Assembly: GCF_040797425.1 (NCBI RefSeq)
Contig: NZ_JBFNEH010000008.1
Span: 24,055 to 88,054, forward strand
Length of the DNA stretch: 64,000 nucleotides
Reading direction: 5' to 3'
Source: Symbiobacterium sp040797425
GTDB taxonomy: Bacteria > Bacillota > Sulfobacillia > Symbiobacteriales > Symbiobacteriaceae
In this document: piece by piece, positions 7,742 through 16,499 of the stretch
Layout: each line of letters opens with the position of its first letter
Numbering within the stretch: the stretch's first letter is position 1
Translations under genes and position numbers: made by a program
Notes under the pieces: model-generated
Database searches by the model: none
Told to the model about the DNA's origin: nothing
Seen by the model: only the letters and a program-made list of their open reading frames with translations

Positions 7742-8512
7742 TCATGATTCCCGGTCTGAGGACTGGCTTCCTGCTTTCCGCCCCGGATTCTCCGCGGGCA
7801 GCAGCCAGGCCAGGAACTCCCGGTTGCCGTCGCCGCCCCGCACGGGCGATTCGATGACCTCCCGGCCCACGAGCCCCAGCGCCGTGGCGGCGCCCAGCAC
7901 GCGCTCCACCGCCCGCCTGTGCTGGCGCGGGTCGCGCACGATGCCGCCCTTGCCCACCCCGGCCGGGCCCACCTCGAACTGTGGCTTGATCAGGGCCACG
8001 ATCTGGCCGCCGGGGGCGAGCAGCCGCACCACGGCCGGCAGCACCAGGGTGAGCGAGATGAACGAAACGTCGACCACGGCCAGGGCCGGCGCCTCGGGCA
8101 GGCGCTCTACCCTGCGGATGTCGGTCTCCTCCATCGCCACCACCCGCGGGTCTGCCCGGAGGCTCGGGTGCAGCTGGCCGCGGCCCACGTCCACCGCGTA
8201 GACCAGGCGGGCGCCGCGCCGGAGCAGGCAGTCGGTGAAGCCGCCGGTGGAGGCGCCCACGTCCAGGCAGACGAGGCCCGCCGGGCGGATGCCGAAACGG
8301 TCGAGCGCTGCCTCCAGCTTGAGCCCGCCCCGCCCCACGTAGCCGATGGGATCGCCCGTGACCTCCAGCGCGTCTGCGGGCCCCACCTTGTGGGCGGCCT
8401 TCGTGACCACCTGTCCGTTCACCCGCACCAGCCCGGCGGCGATCGCCTCCTGGGCACGCTCCCGGGAAGGAAAGTGGCCACCCGCCACCAGGGCGACGTC
8501 GAGGCGCTGCAT
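7742..8512 (-). CDS. tlyA: TlyA-family rRNA methyltransferase (hemolysin A-like, YqxC)
   Basis: TlyA-family proteins 2-prime-O-methylate rRNA. The 256-residue product has an N-terminal S4 RNA-binding domain (LVRVNGQVV, about residues 1-60). A FtsJ/RrmJ-like methyltransferase domain follows, with the SAM motif CLDVGASTGGFTDCLL and the DVSFISLTL motif. LIKPQFE and KGGIVRD are also characteristic. The gene follows dxs in the order dxs-yqxC-ahrC-recN known from Bacillus. Confidence 0.93.
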   Translation of the reverse strand: MQRLDVALVAGGHFPSRERAQEAIAAGLVRVNGQVVTKAAHKVGPADALEVTGDPIGYVGRGGLKLEAALDRFGIRPAGLVCLDVGASTGGFTDCLLRRGARLVYAVDVGRGQLHPSLRADPRVVAMEETDIRRVERLPEAPALAVVDVSFISLTLVLPAVVRLLAPGGQIVALIKPQFEVGPAGVGKGGIVRDPRQHRRAVERVLGAATALGLVGREVIESPVRGGDGNREFLAWLLPAENPGRKAGSQSSDRES

Positions 8513-8624
8513 GCGCGGTTCCCCCTTTTCCGTGCACAGAAACGGAGCCCCTTCCCCGCAGGAAGGCGCTCCGCTGCTCCTTCTCGCTCCACCCCGGGCC
8601 CCGTGTGCGACCCTTCCGCAGGCG

Positions 8625-10559
8625 CTACTCGTCCCCCGCAGCCCGGGTACCGGGACGCCGCCGCACCCGCCGGCCGGCCGGCGCCGCGCTCAGCTCCGAG
8701 CGGAGCCGCAGCACCAGCTCCTCGGCGCGCCGGGCGATGCCGTCGGGCGTCAGCCCATACCGCGCCAGGTGCCGCACCGGGTTGCCGTGCGGGACGAACT
8801 CGTCCGGAATCCCCATGCGCAACACGGGGACGGGAACCCGGTGCTCATTCAGCAGCTCCAGCACGGCCGAGCCAAACCCGCCGGCGAGGCAGGCCTCCTC
8901 CACCGTGACCAGGGCGCCCACCTCCCGCGCCGACCGGACGAGCAGTTCGGCGTCCAGCGGCTTCACGAACCGCGGGTTGATCACCCGCGCGGAGATGCCC
9001 TTCTCCTCCAGCAGCCGGGCTGCCTCCAGACAGACCGGCGCCATGGTGCCCAGACCGATCAAGGCCACGTCCTCGCCCTGCCGGAGCACCTCGCCCTTGC
9101 CGATGGGGAGGGTGCGGAGTTGCTCGTCCAGCGGCACCCCCTGGGCCTTGCCCCGCGGGTAGCGCAACGCCGCCGGGCCGTCCAGCTGCAGGGCGGTGTA
9201 GAGCATGTGCTGCAGCTCGTTCTCGTCCTTCGGGGCCATCACCACCATCCGGGGGATGGTGCGCAAGAACGCCACGTCGAACACGCCCTGGTGCGTGGCG
9301 CCATCCTCCACCAGGCCGCCCCGGTCAATGGCCAGGGTGACCGGCAGGTTCTGCAGCGCCACGTCGTGGATCACCTGGTCGTAGGCACGCTGCAGGAAGG
9401 TGGAGTAGACGGCAAACACCGGCCGCATCCCGCCCTTGGCCAGGCCGGCCGCGAACGTCACGGCATGCTGCTCGGCGATGCCGACGTCAAAGTAGCGGTC
9501 GGGGAACTCCCGGGCGAAGCGGCTGAGGCCCGTGCCCGACGGCATCGCCGCGGTGATGGCGCACACGCGCGGATCCTGCGCGGCCAGCTTCACGATGGTG
9601 TTCCCGAACACCTCGCTGTAGGTGAGGGCGCCGGGCTTCGCCTTCCCGGTGGCCACGTCGAAGGGGCCGCCGCCGTGGAACTTGTCCGGCAGTTCCTCCG
9701 CGTACGGAACGCCCTTGCCCTTGGTGGTGACCACGTGGACCACGGTGGGACCCGGGTAGGCCCGGGCCTGCCGCAGCACCTCCTGCAGGGCCGCGATGTT
9801 GTGGCCGTCCACCGGGCCCAGGTACGTGAAGCCCAGGTCCTCGAAGAACATGTTGTGCACCAGCAGGTGCTTCACGCCTTCCTTCAACCGGTCGACCAGA
9901 TCCAGCGCCTGGAGGCCGACGAAGGGGATCTGCCGCAGGGCCTCGGCCACGTCGTGCTTCACCCGCTGGTAGGAGGGCAGGGTGCGGATGCGGGCGAGGT
10001 AGTTGGAGATGCCGCCCACGTTGGGGGCGATGGACATGGAGTTGTCGTTCAGCACGACGATCAGCTTCGTCTTGTCCTGCCCGGCGTGATCCAGGGCCTC
10101 GTAGGCCATGCCGCCGGTGAGCGCCCCGTCTCCGATCACCGCCACGACCTCGTAGCTCTCGCCGGCAAGGTCGCGGGCCTTGGCCAGCCCCACGGCCGCC
10201 GAGATCGACGTGGAGGCGTGCCCCCAGTGGAAGTGGTCGTGCACCGACTCCTGGGGATCGGTGAAGCCGGCGATCCCCCCGTACTGGCGGAGCGTGTGGA
10301 ACTGGTGGTACCGCCCCGTGAGCAGTTTGTGTACGTAGCTCTGGTGCGATACGTCCCACAGAATCTTGTCCCGCGGGCTGTCGAAGACCAGGTGCAGGGC
10401 CAGGGTCAGCTCGACGACGCCCAGGTTGGGTGCGAGGTGGCCGCCGTTGCGGGCAACCGTCTCCAGGATGACCCGGCGGATCTCTGCCGCGAGCTCCGTC
10501 AACTCGGCGGGAGTCAGCGTTTTCAGTTGCTCCGGACCCGTCAGGTCCCGCAGGTGCAT
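8625..10559 (-). CDS. dxs: 1-deoxy-D-xylulose-5-phosphate synthase
   Basis: DXS condenses pyruvate and glyceraldehyde 3-phosphate in the first step of the MEP isoprenoid pathway. The 644-residue product has the family N-terminus with GGHLAPNLGVVELT, the ThDP-binding segment VIGDGALTGGMAYE followed by LNDNSMSIAPNVG, and a transketolase-like pyrimidine domain with FDVGIAEQHAVTFAAG. The C-terminal domain ends near GIPDEFVPHGNP. A GAAGGAGG site precedes the ATG, which comes 2 bases after the oapA stop, so the two genes are tightly linked. Confidence 0.97.
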   Translation of the reverse strand: MHLRDLTGPEQLKTLTPAELTELAAEIRRVILETVARNGGHLAPNLGVVELTLALHLVFDSPRDKILWDVSHQSYVHKLLTGRYHQFHTLRQYGGIAGFTDPQESVHDHFHWGHASTSISAAVGLAKARDLAGESYEVVAVIGDGALTGGMAYEALDHAGQDKTKLIVVLNDNSMSIAPNVGGISNYLARIRTLPSYQRVKHDVAEALRQIPFVGLQALDLVDRLKEGVKHLLVHNMFFEDLGFTYLGPVDGHNIAALQEVLRQARAYPGPTVVHVVTTKGKGVPYAEELPDKFHGGGPFDVATGKAKPGALTYSEVFGNTIVKLAAQDPRVCAITAAMPSGTGLSRFAREFPDRYFDVGIAEQHAVTFAAGLAKGGMRPVFAVYSTFLQRAYDQVIHDVALQNLPVTLAIDRGGLVEDGATHQGVFDVAFLRTIPRMVVMAPKDENELQHMLYTALQLDGPAALRYPRGKAQGVPLDEQLRTLPIGKGEVLRQGEDVALIGLGTMAPVCLEAARLLEEKGISARVINPRFVKPLDAELLVRSAREVGALVTVEEACLAGGFGSAVLELLNEHRVPVPVLRMGIPDEFVPHGNPVRHLARYGLTPDGIARRAEELVLRLRSELSAAPAGRRVRRRPGTRAAGDE

Positions 10560-10560
10560 C

Positions 10561-11169
10561 TTATGAGTTCCTCCTTCGCCCGTTCTGGGAGGACCGGCCG
10601 CCCGTGAACGAACGCCCCGTGATCTGTTCGGCCCAGTAGATCACCCGTGCGGCGGCCATGACCACCGCCGTGGCCTGACTGATCGCAAAGCTCTTGCCGG
10701 CAGCCTTGCCGCCCACCGTCAGGCCGGAGATCAGGCCGATGATGAGCAGGCTGAGCGCCTGCTCCGTCCAGGGGCTGCCTTCCATGGCCAGCGTCAGGTT
10801 CAGGGCCACTGTGGCGCCGGCAGCGCCGGTGACGGCGCCGGCCACGTCTCCCACCACGTCGTTGCAGAAGTTGGCCACAGCGTCGGCGTTGCGCACCAGC
10901 CACAACGCCTGCTTCGCGCCCGGAATCTTCTTGGCCGCCATCGAGTTCAACGGGGCCAACTCGGCGGCCGTCACGCTCGTTCCGAGGACGTCAAAGACGA
11001 TGTTCACCGCGATGAGCAGAAGAACGATCACAAAGGCGATGACGGCGTGGACCCGATTCAGCGCGGCGCTGGACCCCCAGTTCACCAGCACCGCCAGCAC
11101 GAATGAGAAGACGCCGACCCGGACCGCACGTCGCCATCCGGGAACTGATGGAGGAGGCTCCTTGGCCAT
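10561..11169 (-). CDS. oapA: Membrane protein OapA, likely OLE RNA partner
   Basis: This 202-residue integral membrane protein has about four hydrophobic segments: near residues 15-32, 42-60, 100-120 and 135-152. A conserved-looking core follows the second segment (VFDVLGTSVTAAELAPLNSM, KKIPGAKQALWLVRNAD), reminiscent of the DUF21 half of CNNM-type Mg transporters. The tail is basic (GGRSSQNGRRRNS). OapA is the protein known to bind OLE RNA at the membrane in extremophilic Gram-positives, and its gene normally follows the OLE locus near ispA and dxs. Here it lies directly after a gene-free structured region behind ispA and directly before dxs. The identity rests on topology and context, not on an alignment. 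Confidence 0.75.
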   Translation of the reverse strand: MAKEPPPSVPGWRRAVRVGVFSFVLAVLVNWGSSAALNRVHAVIAFVIVLLLIAVNIVFDVLGTSVTAAELAPLNSMAAKKIPGAKQALWLVRNADAVANFCNDVVGDVAGAVTGAAGATVALNLTLAMEGSPWTEQALSLLIIGLISGLTVGGKAAGKSFAISQATAVVMAAARVIYWAEQITGRSFTGGRSSQNGRRRNS

Positions 11170-11199
11170 GTCTGGGAAACGCTCCTGATGTACAAACTA

Positions 11200-12020
11200 C
11201 TATCCGGGTGGCGCAGTACGTATCCCGAAAACGACCCGGATATTTCGATACTACCATACCACCTTTTGGCCAACAACGCCAGCGGCGAAGCCGCACGAAG
11301 TGAGGAGGGCAAACGCGTACAGGCGGATGCCCCGGGGGGCATCCGCCTGTGCGGTTCAAAAGGTTATGGGTGGCAGCCTGGCAAGTAAACCTTGCGGCTT
11401 AGGTCCAGCAGGATTTCCCCGAGGCCTCCGCAGCGTCGCCGCCACGGCGGTTTCCCTTTATGGCCAAGCTGCCGTGTTGCCATCGGCAGGCCTGGATTGG
11501 CAATTAGACCGCACTTTAATCCTTGCCAGACCTCTTGCGAGCAGCCTAGGAATTTTCTTCGACAACACACCTTTTCCTAGCCTCTTTTGCAGGTTGGGTT
11601 TCAGTAGCCGTCGCCCCCGTCGTCTGCTGGCCGGCGTCGGACCGGGGCTTTCGGGCCTCGCAGGCCCTCTGCTACATCCGCCTCACCCACTCAAGGCAGG
11701 CTACGCTGCACCCAGCACCTCACCATGTTTCAGTACCGCGTGCAGGTGTTCACTGCACCGTAGCCCTGTTGCTCGCATTGGTGCAACCGCCACGCGTGCA
11801 GGCCTCCACGGAAAGAGGGTCGTTCGCCCGCATGCCGTTGCGGGTCGCCCTCAGTCCGGCAGCTCCAGGCCTTCTGGCCCGGTTGGCTGAGCCCCCAGCA
11901 CCAGCCCCCGATTGGGCATCGGCGGCCAGCACCAGAGACGTCATCGTTGTGCCCATCGACGGATTTTTAGGCCCGCCTTCAGAAAAGGTAGTACTGACTA
12001 GGATACTGCGCCACCCATAA
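11200..12020 (-). ncRNA. ole: Probable OLE (Ornate Large Extremophilic) RNA
   Basis: About 0.8 kb without a credible gene lies between ispA and oapA, the usual location of OLE RNA. On the minus strand the 5-prime end carries GGGTGGCGCAGTA (12016-12004). Its perfect complement lies near the 3-prime end (11218-11206). A second pair, ACTACCTTTT (11992-11983) with AAAAGGTGGT (11267-11258), stacks inside it. The ends can therefore close one long-range helix around the whole RNA. Internal hairpins include GGGCCT/AGGCCC, CTAGGAA/TTCCTAG and CCGCC/GGCGG. Base composition is lower in GC than in neighbouring genes. OLE RNA forms a membrane complex with OapA and is linked to tolerance of alcohol, cold and Mg stress. 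Exact ends are not determined, and the span is longer than the typical 600 nt or so. Confidence 0.75.
11319..11350 (-). terminator. Strong 32-nt palindrome inside or near the OLE 3-prime end
   Basis: ACAGGCGGATGCC pairs perfectly with GGCATCCGCCTGT around CCGGGG. On the minus strand it is followed by ACGCGTTTG, only a weak U-tract. It may be a partial terminator or a structural stem of the RNA. Confidence 0.4.
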
Positions 12021-12062
12021 TCCGAGTGAACGTCCTTTGTCACCATGCAATCATAGCATCGA

Positions 12063-12965
12063 TTAGCTCTCACGGTCAACGACATATTCTGCCAGAGACC
12101 GGAGAACCCACCCATTTTCGCCATAGACTGAGAGCGCATCACAGGCCTCGGCTGCGGCCTCCCGCGCCCGCCGGCGGGCCTCATCGAGGCCATAGAGCGA
12201 CACGTACGTGGACTTCTGCTGCTTCGCGTCGCGTCCCACGCCCTTGCCGGTCTTCGCCGCGTCGCCGGCCACGTCCAGCACGTCGTCCCAGATCTGGAAC
12301 GCCAGCCCGAACTGCGCCGCGTACCGGTCGAGGCGCTCCAAGTCGGCGTCGGCGGCGCCCGCGAGCAGCCCGCCGGCGCGTACCGCCGCCCGGAAAAGGG
12401 CGCCGGTCTTCAACGAGTGGATGCGCCGAAGCTGCGTCTCCCCCGCCCGGCGGCCTTCCCACTCCAGGTCCTCCACCTGGCCGCCCACCATGCCGGCCGC
12501 CCCGGCGGCCCGAGCCACCTCGGCCACCGCCCGCAGCGCCCGCTCGGGCCCGACGCGCTCCACGAAGGCCTGCTCCGCCATCACGGCGAAGGCCTGGGTG
12601 AGAAGCGCATCCCCGGCGAGGACGGCCATGGCCTCCCCGTAGACCTTGTGGCAGGTGGGCCGGCCGCGCCTGAGGTCGTCGTCGTCCATGCACGGCAGGT
12701 CGTCGTGGATCAGGGAGTACGTGTGGATCATCTCCAGGGCGCAGGCCGTGGGCATCACGTCGTTCGCCGTGAGGCCGAACAACTCGGCCGCCGCGATCAC
12801 CAGAATCGGCCGCAGCCGCTTGCCCCCCGCCAGCAGGCTGTAGCGCATGGCCTCCGCCAGCCGGGGCGGCCAGTCAGGGCCGGCGCTGTAGCGGTCCAGC
12901 GCCGCGTCCACCAGCCTGCGCCGGTCGGCGAGGTACTGCCGCAGATCGTGCATCGGCTTGTCCAC
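12063..12965 (-). CDS. ispA: Farnesyl diphosphate synthase
   Basis: IspA builds geranyl and farnesyl diphosphate from IPP and DMAPP. The 300-residue product has GGKRLRP, the first Asp-rich motif in LIHDDLPCMDDDDLRRG, and the second in FQIWDDVLDVAGD with a following KQQKSTY. Length and motifs are standard. It follows xseB by 3 bases on the minus strand in the order xseA-xseB-ispA, and feeds isoprenoid synthesis together with the nearby dxs. Confidence 0.96.
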   Translation of the reverse strand: MDKPMHDLRQYLADRRRLVDAALDRYSAGPDWPPRLAEAMRYSLLAGGKRLRPILVIAAAELFGLTANDVMPTACALEMIHTYSLIHDDLPCMDDDDLRRGRPTCHKVYGEAMAVLAGDALLTQAFAVMAEQAFVERVGPERALRAVAEVARAAGAAGMVGGQVEDLEWEGRRAGETQLRRIHSLKTGALFRAAVRAGGLLAGAADADLERLDRYAAQFGLAFQIWDDVLDVAGDAAKTGKGVGRDAKQQKSTYVSLYGLDEARRRAREAAAEACDALSVYGENGWVLRSLAEYVVDRES

Positions 12966-12968
12966 TCC

Positions 12969-13196
12969 CTACTCCTCCGGCTCGAACGGGGCGATCACCG
13001 TCTCGCCGTTCTGTTCCAAGAGCTGCTCGATGCGGGCCTCTGCCCCGTCCAGCAGCGCGTTGCAGTGGCGGGTCAGTGCGATCCCTTCCTGAAACAGTTC
13101 CAGCCCCCGCTCCAGCGGCAGGTCGCCGGACTCCAGTTCCTTGACGACCTGCTCCAGCCGCCGGATGGCCTCCTCGAAGCTCAGGTTCTCCGTCAT
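12969..13196 (-). CDS. xseB: Exonuclease VII small subunit
   Basis: The 75-residue product starting MTENLSFEEAIRRLEQVV is typical XseB: a short helical hairpin with LESGDLPLERGLELFQEG. The ATG overlaps the xseA stop (ATGA), which fixes the start and implies translational coupling. It pairs with XseA to form the single-strand exonuclease VII. Confidence 0.95.
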   Translation of the reverse strand: MTENLSFEEAIRRLEQVVKELESGDLPLERGLELFQEGIALTRHCNALLDGAEARIEQLLEQNGETVIAPFEPEE

Positions 13197-14575
13197 GTTG
13201 TGTCCTCCCCTGTTCCGCCCGTGACCTCTTCCACCTGGCAACGCAGCGAACCCCTGTGCAGGAGCACGTCAAGCCGGTCGCCCACCTGCACCTGCGCCGC
13301 CTCCTTCACCACGCGCCCTTCCGCCGTGCGGGCGATGGCGTAGCCCCGGGCCAGGACGCTCAGCGGCGAAAGCGCCTGCAGCCTTCCCGCCAGCCCGCTG
13401 AGCTCGCGCCGCCGCGCCCCGATCAGGTTACCGCCCAGGTAACTCAGGCGCCGGGCCAGTTCCTGCAGCCGCTGCCGGTCCTGGATCAGGCGGCCCTGGG
13501 GACGCTGCAGCACCGGCCGCTCCGCCAGCGCCTGCAGCCGCAGGCGTTTCCGTTCCACCGTCCGCCGGGTGGCTGCCTCCAGCCGCTGGGCGAGCTGGTC
13601 CAGCCGCTGCCGGTCTTGCAGCAGCCGGCCCTGCGGGCGCCGGAGCACCGGGCGGTCGGCCAGCGCCTGCAGGCGGGAGCGCTTCTGCACCACGGCCCGG
13701 CGGGCTGCCGCCGCGAGGCGGATGCGCAGGCCGTCCACCAGCCCCTGCAGCTCCGAGCGGGAAGGCACCACCAGCTCGGCCGCGGCCGACGGCGTGGGCG
13801 CCCGCACGTCGGCGGCGAAATCGGCGATGGTGAAGTCGGTCTCGTGGCCCACGGCCGAGACCACCGGCACCGGGCAGGCGCGGATGGCCCGGGCCAGCCC
13901 CTCGTCGTTGAAGGCCCACAGATCCTCCAGCGACCCGCCGCCGCGCCCGATGATGATCACCTCAACCTCGGGCACGCGGGCCAGACGGTTCAGGGCCCGG
14001 ATCAGGCTCTCCGCCGCGCCCGGTCCCTGGACCAGGGCGGGGGCCAGGATGAGCCGGATCCCGGGGAAACGACGCCGCGAGACGGTGATCATGTCCCGCA
14101 CGGCGGCGCCGGTGGGTGCGGTGACCAGCCCGACGCAGCGGGGCAGGCGGGGCAGCGGCCGCTTCAGGGCCTGGTCGAAGAGCCCCTCCGCGGCAAGCCG
14201 TCGCTTCAGCTGCTCGAACTGCAGGTGCAGGCCGCCCAGGCCGGCGGGCTCCATCGTGACGGCGTAGAGCTGGTAGACGCCGTCCCGCTCGTAAACCGTC
14301 ACGTTCCCCTGCACGATGACCTGCATGCCGTTCTCCGGCCGGAAGCGGAGCCGGTTGGCATGGGAGCGGAACATCACCACCTTCAGTTGCGAGACCTCGT
14401 CCTTCAGCGTGAAGTAGATGTGGCCCGACTGGTGCCACTTGAAGTTGGAGATCTCGCCGACCACCCAGACCGACTGGAGCAGCCCGTCGCTGTCCAGCAT
14501 CCGTTTCACATAGCGCGTGAGCTCACGAACCGTGAGCACCTGCCGGTCGCTCTCTGCCTCCGGCGCGATCTGCAC
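13193..14575 (-). CDS. xseA: Exonuclease VII large subunit
   Basis: XseA is the catalytic subunit that trims single-stranded DNA. The 460-residue product has an N-terminal OB fold (about residues 12-110, VWVVGEISNFKWHQSGHIYF), then the catalytic domain with GLVTAPTGAAVRDM, IIIGRGGGSLEDLWAFND and SAVGHETDFTIADFAAD. The C-terminal coiled-coil region (about 290-400) contains an internal duplication: two units of about 55 residues share RLQALA(D/E)RPVL and RPQGRL(L/I)QDRQRL. The C-terminus has the beta segment LARGYAIART. It starts 31 bases after folD. Confidence 0.96.
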   Translation of the reverse strand: MQIAPEAESDRQVLTVRELTRYVKRMLDSDGLLQSVWVVGEISNFKWHQSGHIYFTLKDEVSQLKVVMFRSHANRLRFRPENGMQVIVQGNVTVYERDGVYQLYAVTMEPAGLGGLHLQFEQLKRRLAAEGLFDQALKRPLPRLPRCVGLVTAPTGAAVRDMITVSRRRFPGIRLILAPALVQGPGAAESLIRALNRLARVPEVEVIIIGRGGGSLEDLWAFNDEGLARAIRACPVPVVSAVGHETDFTIADFAADVRAPTPSAAAELVVPSRSELQGLVDGLRIRLAAAARRAVVQKRSRLQALADRPVLRRPQGRLLQDRQRLDQLAQRLEAATRRTVERKRLRLQALAERPVLQRPQGRLIQDRQRLQELARRLSYLGGNLIGARRRELSGLAGRLQALSPLSVLARGYAIARTAEGRVVKEAAQVQVGDRLDVLLHRGSLRCQVEEVTGGTGEDTT

Positions 14576-14606
14576 CCTTTCGCCTCCTCCATGGGCGGCC
14601 GGGCGT

Positions 14607-15467
14607 TCACCGGCCGCACTGCAGCCTGGCTGCCTTCACGGTGTTGGCCATCAGCATGGCGATCGTCATCGGCCCCACGCCGCCGGGAACGGGCGTGATC
14701 AGGCTGGCCACCTCGGCAGCGCTGTCGAAGTCCACGTCGCCCCGGATGCGCCGCTTGTAGCCCGGCACCGGGTTGATGCCGACATCGATGACCACCGCGC
14801 CCGGCTTGATGTACTCGCCGGTGATCATCTGGAGTTTGCCCACAGCCGCCACCAGGATGTCGGCCCGGCGGCACGTCTCCTTCAGGTCGACCGTGCGGGA
14901 GTGGCAGACGGTGACCGTGGCGTGGGCCCGGAGCAGCAGGGCGGCCATCGGCTTGCCGACGATGTTGGAGCGGCCCACAATCACGGCGTGCTTACCCTTC
15001 GGGTCAACGCCGTACTCCTGGAGCAGCCGCATCACCCCGGCCGGCGTGCAGGGCACCAGCCCGTCCTGACCCAGCCAGAGGCGGCCCACGTTCTCGGGAT
15101 GGAAGCCGTCCACGTCCTTCAGCGGGTCGATCAGCCGCACCACGGCGTCGATGTCCAGCCCTTCCGGGAGGGGCGACTGGACGAGGATGCCATGGATGGC
15201 CGGATCGCGGTTCAGCCGCTGCACCAGCTCGGCCACCTCGTCCTGGCTGGCGGTGGCAGGGAGCTTGTGCAGCACGGAGTGCATGCCCAGCTCACGGGCC
15301 GTCCGCTCCTTGTTGGCCGTGTAGACCTGGCTGGCGGGGTCGTCGCCCACCAGGACCACCGCGAGCCCCGGCGTCAGGCCCTCTTCCTTCAGCTGCGCGA
15401 CCTCTCGGGCCACCTCTTCCTGCACCCGGGCCGCGACCTGCTTGCCGTCGATGACCGTTGCGCTCAC
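14607..15467 (-). CDS. folD: Bifunctional FolD (methylene-THF dehydrogenase/cyclohydrolase)
   Basis: FolD interconverts methylene-, methenyl- and formyl-tetrahydrofolate. The 286-residue product is full length. It shows the substrate-site segment VGDDPASQVYTANKER (the Lys in the YxxxK motif), VQSPLPEGLD, DVDGFHPEN, and the NADP-binding VIVGRSNIVGKPMA. The C-terminal GGVGPMTIAMLM is typical. It lies between the TsaD-like gene and xseA in the minus-strand block. Confidence 0.97.
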   Translation of the reverse strand: MSATVIDGKQVAARVQEEVAREVAQLKEEGLTPGLAVVLVGDDPASQVYTANKERTARELGMHSVLHKLPATASQDEVAELVQRLNRDPAIHGILVQSPLPEGLDIDAVVRLIDPLKDVDGFHPENVGRLWLGQDGLVPCTPAGVMRLLQEYGVDPKGKHAVIVGRSNIVGKPMAALLLRAHATVTVCHSRTVDLKETCRRADILVAAVGKLQMITGEYIKPGAVVIDVGINPVPGYKRRIRGDVDFDSAAEVASLITPVPGGVGPMTIAMLMANTVKAARLQCGR

Positions 15468-15521
15468 GTGATCGCCTCCGTTTCCTGGGTTCCCTAAGCT
15501 CCCTTTCGCTGCCTGCCCCCC

Positions 15522-16499
15522 TCAGTCCTGCGCATCTGCGGTGTGGCAGGCCCGGGCCAGCAGGGCGGTTCCCACGGCGTTGTCGGTGCTGTGACGCGGA
15601 TCGGCGAAGGCCAGGCGCGCCCCCACCGCAGGGTGCTCCAGCCGCGTCCGCAGCCGCTCGCGCAGGATCTGGTTGGCGGCCACGCCGCCGACGATCAGGA
15701 TCTCTCGAAGTCCCGTCTCCGCGATCGCGTGCAGCAGCCACTTCTCCAGGCTCTTGGCCACGGCATACAGTACGGCCAGCGCGAGGTCAGCGGGTTCCGC
15801 CTGACCCACCAGCCGCTGTGCGGCGCTCTCGGGCCCTGAAAACGAGAGGTTGTAGCCGCGGACGGACGACGGCAGCGTCACCCGCCCCGGCGTGCCCGCC
15901 CGGGCCAGCTTCTCCAGGTGCGGGCCGGCGGGGAAGGGCAGGCCCAGGGCCACCCCGACCCGGTCCACGAACTGGCCGGCGTGAAGGTCCTGGGTGCCGC
16001 CCAGGAGCGTCTCCGCAAAACCGCCCGGCCGGCGGGTGACCCGCACCAGTTCGGTGGTGCCCCCGGAGAGGTGGATGGCCAGGAACTCGCCGCCCTCTGG
16101 CGGGTTGTCGGCGGACCAGAGCCCGGCCTGGATGTGCATCTCCTGGTGCGTGGTGGGGTAAAAAGGCACGCCCAGCGCGGCCGCCAGGGCGCGCCCGAAA
16201 CCCTCGCCCACCCGGAAGGGCGGCAGGTATGAGCCCTCCACGGGCCGGGGCTTCACCGACGCGGCCACGGCCACCACGTCGGGCCCGTGGGTCCTGAGCA
16301 GCGGCTCGGCCAGCTCCGGCAGGGCGTTCAGGTGGGCCCAGACCGCCTCCTGGGGAGCCACGCCCCGCTTTCCCCTTGCCACGGCGAGCGGGCGGCGCTG
16401 GTCCTCCAGCAGCCGCCCGGCATCATCCACAAGCGCCAGCGAGCAAGTGTAGTAGCTCGTGTCAATCCCGAGATAGAGCTTCTTCCGCACCGGCAGCAC
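15522..16499 (-). CDS. TsaD/Kae1-like paralog (peptidase M22 family)
   Basis: The 325-residue product belongs to the Kae1/TsaD ASKHA fold. It has LGIDTSYYTCSLAL at the phosphate loop, a metal-type His pair in THQEMH, HLSGGTTELVRV, the YNLSFSG loop and IVGGVAANQILRERL. It differs from true TsaD: the canonical HHLEGH is replaced by THQEMH, and the SFSGLKTA loop by SFSGPESA. A separate tRNA-modifying TsaD is therefore likely encoded elsewhere, and the role of this paralog is unknown. The start is GTG with GAGGTAAAG upstream. It overlaps the end of nusB by 38 bp and sits between nusB and folD. Confidence 0.85.
   Translation of the reverse strand: MLPVRKKLYLGIDTSYYTCSLALVDDAGRLLEDQRRPLAVARGKRGVAPQEAVWAHLNALPELAEPLLRTHGPDVVAVAASVKPRPVEGSYLPPFRVGEGFGRALAAALGVPFYPTTHQEMHIQAGLWSADNPPEGGEFLAIHLSGGTTELVRVTRRPGGFAETLLGGTQDLHAGQFVDRVGVALGLPFPAGPHLEKLARAGTPGRVTLPSSVRGYNLSFSGPESAAQRLVGQAEPADLALAVLYAVAKSLEKWLLHAIAETGLREILIVGGVAANQILRERLRTRLEHPAVGARLAFADPRHSTDNAVGTALLARACHTADAQD

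Noticed and set aside
8346..10607. 753-codon open frame on the plus strand
   Set aside because: It is antisense to dxs and tlyA with no family features.
11206..12016. Inverted repeat read as terminal repeats of an insertion sequence or group II intron
   Set aside because: There is no transposase or reverse transcriptase frame and no target duplication. Location between ispA and oapA and extended RNA pairing fit OLE RNA better.
11750..12193. 147-codon minus-strand frame between ispA and oapA
   Set aside because: It overlaps the ispA 3-prime end and the structured RNA region, has no ribosome-binding site, and its composition looks non-coding.
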